From contig CM043944.1 in NCBI GenBank assembly GCA_014529385.2, positions 81,646,384 to 81,710,383 of the forward strand: DNA of 64,000 bases, given 5' to 3'. The position numbers and the translations under genes are program-made. Positions 21,891-32,766 of the stretch are shown here, one piece after another. A model generated the notes under the pieces. The model made no database searches. It saw nothing but the letters and a program-made list of their open reading frames with translations, and was not told where the DNA came from. Within the stretch, counting starts at the first letter, position 1. Every line of letters begins with the position of its first letter. Origin of the DNA: Adiantum capillus-veneris. Its lineage: Eukaryota; Streptophyta; Polypodiopsida; Polypodiales; Pteridaceae.

Positions 21891-23084
21891 AGCAGATACC
21901 CGACCAGTCCTAGGTGGGTCATCATTATAATTTAAATTTTAAGTAATTCAAAGTTCTTTTTTTAAAGTAATAACATTGCATATGTTAAAGAGTGGGCAAG
22001 GATTTAGGAAAAGATGAAATTAATCGGAAATTGGAAGGACATCTTCCAAGAAACAAACGTACACTTGTTTTATGAATTAGGAAAGAATTGTTTGGATTAA
22101 GCCTGGTTGATCTAGGAAGGACATGATTGGTCATCCTGAAGACAACTTGTCTCAAGACACCTATGATTCCTTGAAATATTTACACTTCAGGTGATGAGTA
22201 ATCATGGATTTTAAGCCACGGATGAGTCAGTTACCCCCATGCATGAGGAGTTTTGCCCCCGTACATATGTATGTTGGTTTTCATCCTAGGGGAACCGTTC
22301 GGTTGTATGGGCAACTGGTTTTGGCGAATGCGCGTCCCAAACTTTGGGTGATTCTTTTCCACCCTAGAATATAAATAAGGAAGGATGTCGTTTTCCACCC
22401 ATGTATAAGTGTGCTTGAGACAAGTTGAGTACGAGTCAGGATTTTTAAGGAATATTATAAGTGACCGTACCTTGTCTTAACTCTGAAGATGCTTGTTTGT
22501 TAAAGACTATATTTTGATACTGATTTCCATATCTATCTTAATAAATCATTGTGCTAGAAAGATAAAATGAACTATTATTTTAAATGTTAAAAGAAGGTAG
22601 TAGTAATTAAATAACAAAAAAGCATGTGTGAGTGTGGGGTGGTCAGTAGAGATTGACTACGATTGTCAATCATGGAAGGGTGGACTTGATTATTCAAGTA
22701 ACTATCCATCCTTGCACACTAAACGTTAGAAGACTTCTTCATTTGGAAGAGAAGTCCACCAACGGCTATGCCCTCACTCACGTAGAGGAAAAAAAGTGTT
22801 GGTTAAGGATTCCTTAGCCCATTTGCATAAGTGTTAGGGTCAAAAAAGTTTTTGAACTAAGTTTTCGTCCCATTTTGTGTACAAGACAAGACTAGGTCTT
22901 TTTTCTATGGTTGTAGTCCCAAGACATTGTCAATGGTAAAGATCTATTCCATGTATTTTTCTTGCTTAGAGACTCTGACTTTTATTAGGTCTAGAGACCC
23001 GTCAAGGATCCCTTTTGACCTTTGTGTCAACTGGTTGGGGACCTCTCAAAATAGAGAAGTGGAACCAACCCAAAAAGAATGCAA
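21891..23084. other. Noncoding stretch with one promoter-like block
   Basis: No supported ORF. A TATAAATA box at 22370-22377 follows a GC-richer block, resembling a plant or LTR promoter, but no gene or second LTR copy is visible downstream. Confidence 0.4.
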
Positions 23085-23345
23085 AATTAGTTCCCATAAA
23101 CAAGGTTGGGGACTACTATGACGGAGAAGAAGGAAAAACCACATTGCTTAAAGAGCATCATGGAATAGAAACCATTGCTATCTTTGATAGTGGCACGAGG
23201 GTTGCCATAACTACAAATTTGATGTGGGAGGAAACTGGCCCTTAGGCAAACGAGGATGAAACTGCAATTGGTCGAGGCTATATTGCAAAAACTATTGGTA
23301 TTTTGGAACATATAGTGATGAGTTCCTATGGAATTGAGTATGTTG
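23085..23345 (+). pseudogene. Stray retropepsin fragment related to element C
   Basis: The frame NKVGDYYDGEEGKTTLL ... IAIFDSGTRVAITTNLMWEE matches the protease of element C (35744-36355, - strand: NKVGEYYKGEEENTTLP ... MAILDSGAGIAIATKVVWES). The D-S-G triplet is kept. A stop follows at about 23243 and homology ends at GIEYV, where an LTR-like sequence begins. It is in the opposite orientation to C, so it is a remnant of a separate copy. Confidence 0.8.
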
Positions 23346-23816
23346 TCCTGTGGCCGGTTGTCCGTGGTCTTTCGCCGGCGGGGCCAGTGGCCGGATTTCC
23401 TTGGCTGGTGGCAAATTTGTAGGAGGACTTGTCTGCCCAAAAGCGGCTACACATGGGCACATGGGATAGTCCTACTTGGACTTGGCTATCTAAGGGCAGC
23501 TGCACATGGGCGTTTAGAGGCTCACTTACATCTATATAAGGAGGCCTTCTCATGAGTAATTCGGTAGAATGGTGTGCACACTTGACGCACGCAACACATC
23601 CTTGTGTAAGGATTGTTAGTCCCTTGTATTCCTACTTGATCTAGTTGTCTAAATTGCCATCTAAGCTCTACCTTGAGAGCGCATAGGTGGATGACCCCAT
23701 CACTTTGTAATAGTGTGCTAATCTAAAGTTTTTGATTTGCCACTAATCTACTTTGCATCGTATCTCTCTCTACTCTCCTTGCTACTAGATCCTTATTGTA
23801 TTCCGCATTTCTTACA
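23341..23816 (+). repeat. Candidate solo or partial LTR
   Basis: Protease homology stops exactly where TGTTGTCCTG begins. The block contains a CTATATAAGG TATA box near 23532, a likely R-U5 part and ends TTTCTTACA. It has TG...CA ends, but no target-site duplication (GAGTA before, GGGTC after) and no second copy in the window. Confidence 0.4.
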
Positions 23817-24117
23817 GGGTCGGTGATGCCACAAGATACGGATTACCATGAAATGCTTACGTCAATGCATAGAGCTCTTACCTACGGTTGCAATGCGACA
23901 TACGGCACTGCAATGTGACAATCAGGAAGGAAGTAGGAAGCACGAGAAGGAGAGAAGTGAGCACCGTTAGCTCACGTTGTGTTCTATTATCCAAAAACTT
24001 AGAGAAATTGGCTTTTATACCTTAGCCAAGGTTTTTTTGTGGTCAAAACTAATAATCTGGGAGCTCTAACTAAAGATAGATTGATACAATTTGGAAGCTT
24101 GTAGCTCCTACTCATCA
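23817..24117. other. Intergenic stretch
   Basis: Nothing recognisable; mixed composition with a purine-rich segment at 23929-23960. Confidence 0.5.
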
Positions 24118-27100
24118 ATTACACTTTATTTGGAAAGTAGGGTTACAACATTCTCGATTTATCAAAATAATAAGTGTTTTTACAATAAAAGCTCCGCAAA
24201 ATGTTATCCGAGTTAGCTTGTTGTTAACATTTTCCCCCTCCTTGATTGTATCGTCCCTTGACATAGCTTCATGGACTGAAGTAGTCGTTGGGTTGATGGT
24301 GGTTGGCATGTAGGGATTTTTCATATTTGATTTGTCTTTCTTTGTCAGGGACTTGCAAAAACTGCATGGTGACTCTGTTTTTAAGTTCAATGGCTGAATA
24401 GCCAATAAACCTTGATGTAAGGTTACTGATTATTGGCTCAAATATCTTCGTTCGCCATGTAACGAAACCTATATAGAATGCCTCTTCAAATGCCAACATA
24501 TTGCTAGATGGCACAAACATACATCTGGCGTAGAAGCAGTAGAGGACTTCTTCCAAAGGCTGTCCACTTAAATCATAACATAGACCTTTGTTGCCTTCGA
24601 GGAAAGACATCCATGGTGCTCCTGCTTGCTCAAGCTCGTGAAAAGTTTGAATGCAGGTGAGCAGCATTGTGCAGATCTTACAAAGCATTGCACATGAGAG
24701 GTCAGGGAGGCTCTTGAAGAAGGTCATGGTGTCCGTTAGGGTTTTCACCATGTATTCTTCCATTGCTAGTCCCTGCTCTGGAGCTTGTAGTCATGGGTAA
24801 TTTAGCCATGTTGGCCTCTTTTTCTTCAGTGCATTGTATGCCTACCATGTTCTTACCCTTGGTATAGGATAGAATGTAGGGTCCTTTTGTAGGGTTGCAA
24901 GTGCTCTTGTGAATAGAATGAGGTATTTGGCAATTTTTCCTACATTTTGGGTGGATATCATCTGAGCCTTCTGCCTGCATATCTTTGTAAAATCTTTCTC
25001 TAACTTGTATTAGATCCACTTTTATCAATGGATAGGGTAGTGATTGTTGATGCCATTGAGCATTGATTTGGTTGGGAGTGAGTTGCGTTACATTTATTGA
25101 GTAGAGAACTCTCAACTCCCAATCCATTACTGCTTTCCATTCAGCATCTGCTTCTTGGATAATCTGCTCTTTCAATGCATCTTCCTCAGCTTTAGAAAGC
25201 TGAACCATTGGCACTTTCTCGGCTTTAGTTGGTACTTGAAAATATGACTCTCCTGTTATCTCTTCTGACGGTTGTGTTTTCACATTAGCAAAAGAGACTG
25301 AGAGTATGTTGATGGTTGGTTGTTCAAACGTTCCTGCTTCATCCTGAGTTTTTGTTTGTCCCTCTCTTAGCAGCTGATTGACTCTCTTCAATATTTCTAT
25401 TTCCTTAAGCAATTGCTCTTCTCTTTGGACCCGCATCAATGTAATATCTCATCTTTGCGTTTGTTCCAGCTTCAGCTCAAGCTCAAGGTCCTTGTTCCTC
25501 TTTTCTAAAGTCTTGTAGACTTCATCTGTTCCCTTGATTGAGGCTACAATGGGGTTTTCTCTTATTTGTCTTAGAAATTCCACTTGATCATTGATCTGTT
25601 TCTTGGAGTACTTCAAAGAGGCATTAGCTACATCTAGCTACACTTCAATTTTTTGTATTGATAGAGTAGTGGTTAAAAGTTCATTGGGTACGTGTATCAG
25701 TTGTTGATCTTTACTTTTGTATGCATCAGATAACTTTGTCAGGAGCCCTCCTAGCTCTTCCATCTCTTTCTGTTGTTTCTCCTTTGCAATCTGGTGTATT
25801 GCTGCTTCATTTTTCAGCTCTATAATCTGTCCTTGAAGATCTTCAATGATGTTCATTCTGTCTTCTAGCTCTCCTTGTAGAGCATCAATCACTTGCTCCA
25901 ACTCTTTTGCCTTGGCACTGCGGCTAAGTGTTGTTGTTCGCATCTTATTTGTCATTATTTGCATTTGCTTTGCATACCCATTTACCTGCATGATGACTTC
26001 ATCGTTGGTTTCCCAATCTTCAGGCTCTACCTGGGGTTGGTTAGAAGTTTGGTCCATTTTGATTTGTGGCTCTTTTGTTGGTGCAGTGGCTTTTGCTTGT
26101 GGCTGTGGAGGTGGTTCTACTTCTCCTCCTTGAGGCTTTGCATATGCCTCGGCTGCTTCCGCTGGTTGAGCTATTGTAGAGGAAGGTCCTGTTGTAATCA
26201 TTTTGCCTTCCTTGGGTTTTTCAAAATTTGCTTCTTCCTATTGTTCAGGCTCTTTTTCTTTTGCTACATCGTCTTCCTTAGATTTATCCTTTGGTGAATG
26301 GCTTGGAATCGGCATGGGATGATCTTCTTGTTCCGTAGTTGGTGAAGAGGGTCATGGAGACATCTCCTCGGGGTCATGATGTGACTCACTTTGTTTAGCA
26401 GCTTTTGCTTGCCTCTGTTGCTCGACCGCTTCTTTCGTTGCTTTTCTTTGAGCTTCTTGAGCTTCCTTCAACTTTAAAGCTTCAGCTTCCGCATACATCC
26501 ACTCAAGAAAATCTTTGGGATCCTCTAGACCCTTCTTTGCAGGGTTCTTGGTCCCTTTATATATCTTGGATTCCATCTTTTGGGGTCTTCACCTGCAGCT
26601 TGGTGGCTCCTCACGTATATTTTCTTTTCTCTTTTAAATCTAGCCTTCTTTTGTTGCGTTCCTCTTGGTGAGCTTCTACTGCTTTCTTTTTCATTGCTTC
26701 AATCCTTGCCCTTCTTTCTTTGTTGTTAGAGATCTCACTACTATGGGCTTCATGGGAACTTTCTGCAGATTCCTTATCTAACTTGTACACTCTCTTTGTT
26801 GATCGAAATGTCCTTGGAGAAGGTTGAGCTGACATGATCTAGGTGTTCTGATTTGGGGCTGGCGGCAATTTGTTGGCCATTCCAATAGCATGATATGCTA
26901 TTCTTGTTAGCACTTCTGGAGTGCCCAGATATGTGATCTTTCCCTCTTTTTTGTGCCCTTTAGTGTTGTAAGCACATACTACACATGATCTATTGCTTGC
27001 CTAGTTGTCGACTTCAATACTTGAGTGAAAGTAGTTGCAACCACATGGTTTGGAGTTGTGTACCGTGGCGGTCTCTTTGAGAGAAAGTGGAAATGTTGAT

Positions 27101-27561
27101 GGTAGAGGCGAGCTGGTTCCTCCACTTGCCTTTGGATGAGATAAAAAAATGTGGTGCAGCAATATCTTTGGTAAAAGTACATGTTGTCTTTCTATCTCTT
27201 GCCTGCATAGTCATACCTTCTATTGGCAGCTTCAGTGCCTTGGTCACTATTTCTTTAGTGATCACCACTTCAACCTTTTACCCTTGTTGATCAGTGATTT
27301 GGGCCGACCCATCTTCCTTGATTGAGGATAGTATTTCATATGATTTTTGGAAGTCCACTCTGCATAGAAATCTCTTAGCCCCAGCCTTCCGTTGGCATCC
27401 TTGGTGTATCTGCCAGTGAAAACCGTTGTGTTGTTTTCTTCAAGCTATTTTTTAGACAAGTAGGTTGCCTTTGCTGTTTTCACTGAGCTTGGATCTAATT
27501 GGTATGGTGGAAACTCTTGCAGCTGGAACACCCTTTTCTTTGCCTTCTTAGGCGCTTGCAT
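24118..27561 (-). pseudogene. Long broken ORF of unknown function with coiled-coil centre
   Basis: On the - strand a frame starting MQAPKKAKKRVFQLQEFPPY (27561) can be followed through several stops and frameshifts to about 24118, roughly 1100 codons. The N-terminal part includes TKEIVTKALKLPIEGM and YLGTPEVLTRIAYHAIG. The middle is highly charged (RRARIEAMKKKAVEAHQEER; MQIMTNKMRTTTLSRSAKAK; EEMEELGGLLTKL) with heptad-like spacing typical of coiled coils. A Pro/Lys-rich linker and a Cys-containing C-terminal region (CYDLSGQPLEEVLYCFYARC) follow. I recognise no catalytic domain. The N-terminal part loosely recalls plant transposon-encoded proteins. It lies downstream of element C on the same strand and may belong to it or to a separate element. 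Confidence 0.55.
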
Positions 27562-29678
27562 TGCTCTTGTTAAGTGAATACAGTGTCGAAGTTAGAGAAT
27601 TTTGCGAATTTCGCTCTGAAATGCCCTGACTCTGAATTGTTGACAAATGATGTCCATTTTGCTTCAAATCAATATTGGAGGATGCATAGATGTATAAAAA
27701 CATGTAGAGATAAAAATCATACAATTCAGGCAAAAATTACAACAAAAGTAAATAATCACAATGATTTACAAATGGGGATTTTTTCCAACTTTTTGCATTT
27801 TTGACATCATAGGCTTGAAACATATGGCATTTAGGTGCTCTGAGTGGAGTGTGGGCTCATTTCAGTGCACTGGGTGAAAATGGTGCTAGATTTAGGCTTT
27901 CATACTCTGAAACAGTAGATATAAAGAGATTTTGAGATCCAAACTTTCTCAAACTTGATTAGTGGACTTGGGACATCATGTTCTTTGGTCCCATAAGGTC
28001 AAAGTTGCAAATTGCACCCATTTTGACAAAAAAGTAAATATTCACGATTATTTACTTTTTGATCAATTTGTACATTTTTTGTTGCAACTTGGTTCTAGGC
28101 ATGATGTAGAGTCTGTGTGTGAGATATGGGGTGGTTTGGATCAAAAAATATGACAGTTAACTAAAAAATTGGATTGAAAAGACTTTTGTGCATTTTTCTA
28201 CAAATTCAGAGTTTTTCTTGATCATTTTGGCTCATACTTGACATGTGGCATGTAATAGATGTATATAAGTGATAGGTGAAGTGAAAAGATCAATTTCAAG
28301 CCAAACAAGCACAAAAGTAATTAGTCGTGATTATTTACAACAGTCAAATTTTTTGCAAGAATTAACAATTTGATGACCTAAACATATGTAATACATCTAA
28401 AGCAAGTCCTAAAATGAATTGGTAAAGTTCGGTCGTGTCCGCATCACTTCGTACTCTTGTCGACTCTGAAATCACCGATTTTTGTGACTAGAGTGGCATG
28501 TGGAGTTGGTTAGTCCCTTTTGAAGCTATGGACTTGTCCGCTACATAGTCTTGATGCTACTCATCCAGTTTTGGCCCATTTGGATTCAGTTTGACTTCAT
28601 ATGTCAAATTTGACGCTTTGTAGTCTTTAAGCTATTTTTTGCTGCTCAAGAGCTTGCCTCGACTGTTTCCATGAAACCATCTAGGTACATTGTGTATAGA
28701 CCCAGTCTATAAGCTGCCTATGAAGTCAGAATCCAATTTTGACGTATGGCAAAAACCTAGATTATTTACTTGGGACCCCCCCCCCCCGCCAAATGGTCAT
28801 CTGGTGATTTGGAAGTGTTCTACTATATAGGGGCATGCTACAGTTCAAGTCTCGTCCAATTCGGTTGAGCTGACAGGCCCCTATGGTCAATTTTGTGTCG
28901 TAAGAGTTTGTGCACAACTGGGTTTCTAGGGTTTTTTCTTAAGCCTAGACTTGCTACCCAGCCATATAAAATTGCTCATTGATAAGTTTAGAACTTACCC
29001 CTCATGTCTCGTGTGAGACAACGCTGTAAATGGACGATTGTAGACTCTGGGAATCGCGCACGAAGAAGGAAAAAAGCTCTCTCCTCCAAGAGTGACTGGT
29101 GGAAATGAGGTGATCTTGGGTTACCTTGGATATCTATACTCGGACTTCCCAAACTATTTTTCCCCAAATTCCTATGTTAGTCCTACTAGGCCGTGAAATC
29201 TATGTTAAACTCAAAAATTTCTTCAATCGGATTCTGCTAGCTCATTCTGCAAGAATTTGCGAAAGTAGGCCTTGACGGCCTAATTTAGGCTTCCTGCTTC
29301 CCTCTGTCGATTTGATTGAAATTTTTTGTGCCTGTCCGCCTTGTCCTTTTGATCATCAGCATATCAACGTTTGATAAAAATCAAAGAAAATAATAAAATG
29401 CGCTAAAAAAGCAAAGTGAAAAATCAATAATTTAAAAATCCATTGAGAAACACTGCTTTGTGTTTTTTTGCTCGATTTCTCCTTTTTTATGTCCCAATAT
29501 CAAGAAAAATGATGAAAATAACCGAAGAAGGCCATTTTTTGGATGATTTTTTTATAGTATATACACTATTTACACTCATTGGGGAGATGTTATCAGTTAA
29601 ATTTCCCCTGTTGATGATATTGTAAGGGAATTGTTGGGTAGTTTTGCAAAAAATCACACGTTGACATCCAAATTTTTT
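27562..29678. other. Noncoding region with diverged ~285-bp repeats
   Basis: There is no supported ORF. Three blocks spaced 284-286 bp each contain a near-palindrome (see the repeat entry). A poly-C run of about 12 lies at 28776-28787. On the - strand this lies 3' of element C and may be its 3' untranslated region or LTR, but I found no second copy to define an LTR. Confidence 0.45.
27748..28339. repeat. Three copies of a 22-bp near-palindrome, 285 bp apart
   Basis: Arms GTAAATAATC and GATTATTTAC surround a 2-bp AC centre. Copies lie at 27748-27769, 28034-28055 and 28318-28339, with one to four mismatches each; a fourth, perfect copy lies at 39780-39801 beyond the gag end of C. The flanking sequence is much less conserved than the motif. 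Confidence 0.8.
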
Positions 29679-30058
29679 CTCCCTCTTCAAACATTGCCCT
29701 TAGTTACTTAGTGTCCTTAATCACGCGTACTCCGAGACGACTGTGTGTTTGGGTTGAATGATTGTGTCTATGCATAGCCTTGGTTGGCTCTATCATGCTT
29801 CGAAGATCAATGCAATTCACACCATTATGCTGTGCAAGAGTTGACTCAAGGGTTTCCTCCCTCTTCAAACATTGCCCTTAGTTACTTAGTTCCCTTCCAC
29901 CCCTCCTAGATGGCGTATTCCGAGACGACTGTGTGCATGGGTTGAATGATCCTGTCTATGCATAGCCTTGGCTGGCTCTATCATGCTTCAAAGATCAATG
30001 AAATTCAAACCATTATGTTGTGCAAGAGTTGGGTCTTGAGTAATTAGCTCAAGGGTTT
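29679..30058. repeat. Tandem duplication, 178-bp offset
   Basis: CTCCCTCTTCAAACATTGCC begins at 29679 and again at 29857. The copies share CCGAGACGACTGTGTG, TCTATGCATAGCCTTGG and GTGCAAGAGTTG, with moderate divergence. Confidence 0.9.
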
Positions 30059-30080
30059 TTGAGGTTGAGGTTTTCTTTTG

Positions 30081-30979
30081 CTATGTCCCAAAGAGCCAAT
30101 CTTGTAGCTTGTGTGCTCTTTGCTTTATTGTACCGTCAGGATGCTTTGGCACGCTCATTTTCTGTGTTGTTGGTATCAATGATGACGGTTGTTGAGCTTT
30201 AACTCGCCATTGGTATCGTGGTTTTTCTTCGATGAAATGTTGTGGTTGAGTGTTTTGAGAACTCTCCACCGCTTCATCGATTTTACAGTTTGTGGAGAAG
30301 AAAAGTGCTCCTTTTTCTTCCAGATCCATCTTGTTTTAGATTCCCTACTCAAAGATGCTCTTCTTTGTGTTTTGAACCTTGGAACCTTCTTTGGTATAGT
30401 AGATGATGTTTTGGGCACCCAAATTTGAAACGGCTTGTCCTTGAGTTGTACTTTTGGTACCCAGATATTCCTGACTCCTTGCATGCTACTAGTAGCATTT
30501 GCTTGTCTAGAGGATGAAGAAAATTGATTGTTGCATGGTGTCTTTTGATGGTAACCTCATTTCCATTGCTCTTTGCTTGGTGCAATTGGAATGATGAGTT
30601 GTCCACCTTTAGGTGATAGCTTGAGTTGATTGGTATCCCAATCTGGTACTGCCTTGTACGTCCGCATCCATGAGATTCCAAGAATCATTTTTTCATTCAT
30701 GTGTTCATCTGGTAAGCATACAGACTGATGAGGGCATGAGCATCCATGTACTACCACGTTTAAGTTGACTACTCCTAGTGACGGTGTTGGGTTCTTGTTG
30801 CATCCTTTGATAGATGATATTCCTGATGTCAAAGGCTGACTCGTTTCTTTTTTGTACATGGAATAACTGACTGCATTTACTTGAGCTCCTGTATCGACCA
30901 ATGCATTTGTGCTATGATTGTTCAGTTGTACATTGATGCGAAGTTCCATTCCATCTAACCATTCATCATCTGTTGACAC
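30081..30979 (-). pseudogene. Second retropepsin-like ORF downstream of element C integrase
   Basis: The frame gives STNALVDTGAQVNAVSYS, with the D-T-G-A catalytic motif of an aspartic protease, and 80 residues later EKMILGISWMRTYKAVPDW, the matching ILG-x-x-W signature. The spacing fits a whole retropepsin domain. A basic C-terminal tail (VPKTSSTIPKKVPRF) follows after a frameshift near 30480. It is on the same strand as C, 3' of its integrase, whereas the usual protease of C lies between gag and RT. It may be a captured extra protease or the remains of another element. Confidence 0.7.
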
Positions 30980-31119
30980 TGCATCCTTCTATAATTTCCA
31001 TAGTCGGTCATCTAGTTCCAGAGTGTTGATGGGAATAGGTCTTTGTTGATTTTTGAAAACAGATTTCCTTTTGAGTACGCAAAGCCGAGCTTCCTCTTGG
31101 GCTTCATCAATGACTTGCT

Positions 31120-32552
31120 GCCATTTTATCTTTCTTTGCTTTGCTGCATGCATCTTTCTAGCAATTCATTGGTTAGTGGAAAATTATACTTCTTTAAACG
31201 GAATCCACTAATCCAATTAGCCATTGGTTCACCATCTATGGTGGACAACCTAACTTCTCCACTTGGAGATATGTCTTCAATGATAAATAGTCCGTTTCCC
31301 TTTTTCTTAAAATTAGGAATGTGTTGCTTAAGAGAATAGACTAAAACAAAGTCCCCTTTTTTGAAGATTTTTGTAACTAGATGGGAATCAAAAAACTATT
31401 TAAGTGTTTTCACTTTTGTGCATAGATGTGAGCTACAACTGTTAGCCTTTGCTCATCAAGCTTTCTTAAATCTTCAAGCCTCTTTGACAATTTATGTCTA
31501 GTCCACTCAAGATCCTTAGCTACCCTTAGTGTCGGCAATTGAAATTCTATCGGTAGTATGACATCAAGACCATAAACAAGGTTAAAGGGTGTAACATTTA
31601 AAGCTGTCTTGAATGAAACTCTATAAGCCCATAGAGTGGCATGGAGATTCATTTCCCAATTAGTCCATTCTAAACTAACCACTTTAGTCAATACCAAGCT
31701 AATAATTTTATTCATGTACTTAGGTTGTCCATTTCCTTGTGGGTGATAGGGAGCCGATTTGTCATGGATGACCATAAATTCATTAATCAGATACTGAATT
31801 ACCTCATCGAGGAAATGAGTTTCCCTATCACTGACAATTTCTATTGGCTGTCCATATCTTGTGAACACATTCTCATAAAAGAATGCAGCTAGGGTTCTGG
31901 CATCATTCTTTTGGGTTGCTTTAGCCTCTGCCCACTTGGTCAAATAGTCCATAGCTACAATGATATACTGAGCTTGGACTCTATAAGCAGGTGGTTATAT
32001 TGGCCCAACAAATTCTATACCCCATTTTGCAAAAGCTCTAGTCCCCCATCATTGGTCTTAAAGGCATGCTATCTACACGGGTTGGCATTTTTTCTCGTTG
32101 ACATGCATCACATCTTCGAACATATTCTTTGGCATCTGCAAAAAGTGTTGTCCACCATATGCCTGCAATTGAAATTTCTCTTACAATGGTTTCACTAAAA
32201 AAGTGACCTCCAGCTAATCCAACATGTGCTTGTTCTATAATGGAAAACTATTTGTCTTCATTTGCACAAAGACATAGATGTTGATCCTTTCCTCTTTGGT
32301 ACAATTGGTTTCCAATAAGAGAATAGTCTCTTTTGCTTCAGTTTCAATTGCTCTTTGGCGGCGTTTACTCATATCCTCAGGAAATGTTTGGCTTGATAAG
32401 TAAGCAACTAGATAGTTACTCCACTTAGGAACGAGTGATATTTGGAACAATGTCACATGAGGTATGGATGCTTGTTTCTGGCACTGAGGACATTTTTTTA
32501 CAAATGAGTGAACATCACTCCTCCTGGTTGGCCAAAATACTCCAAGTCTCAA
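31120..32552 (-). pseudogene. Integrase of element C with two zinc-type modules, DDE broken
   Basis: The first module reads VFWPTRRSDVHSFVKKCPQC and the second, after a 100-residue insert (PEDMSKRRQRAIETEAK), has AHVGLAGGHF and RRCDACQREK. The core follows with KWAEAKATQ, IEIVSDRETHF and SAPYHPQGNGQPKYMNK, where the catalytic Glu normally after GQ-A is Lys. A C-terminal part (KGDFVLVYSLKQHIPNFKKK, then DGEPMANWISGFRLKKY) reaches to about 31120. Stops and frameshifts occur near 32235, 32000 and 31400. With Glu lost it should not integrate DNA. Confidence 0.85.
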
Positions 32553-32766
32553 GATCCGTTACATAGTTTGGTCTTTCACAAAGTGAAGTCCCACTATGGT
32601 AATATGTGCTTGACTTAGGTATTGGGTTTTCTCTTTAGGATTAAGACACAAATGCAATATTCCATCCCAATTTCTTTTGTATAACATTCTAGCTAGTATT
32701 GATACATAGCCAATTGCCCAATTAATCCGGTTGTAATAGGAAGTGGTATTTACAAATCCACTTAAG

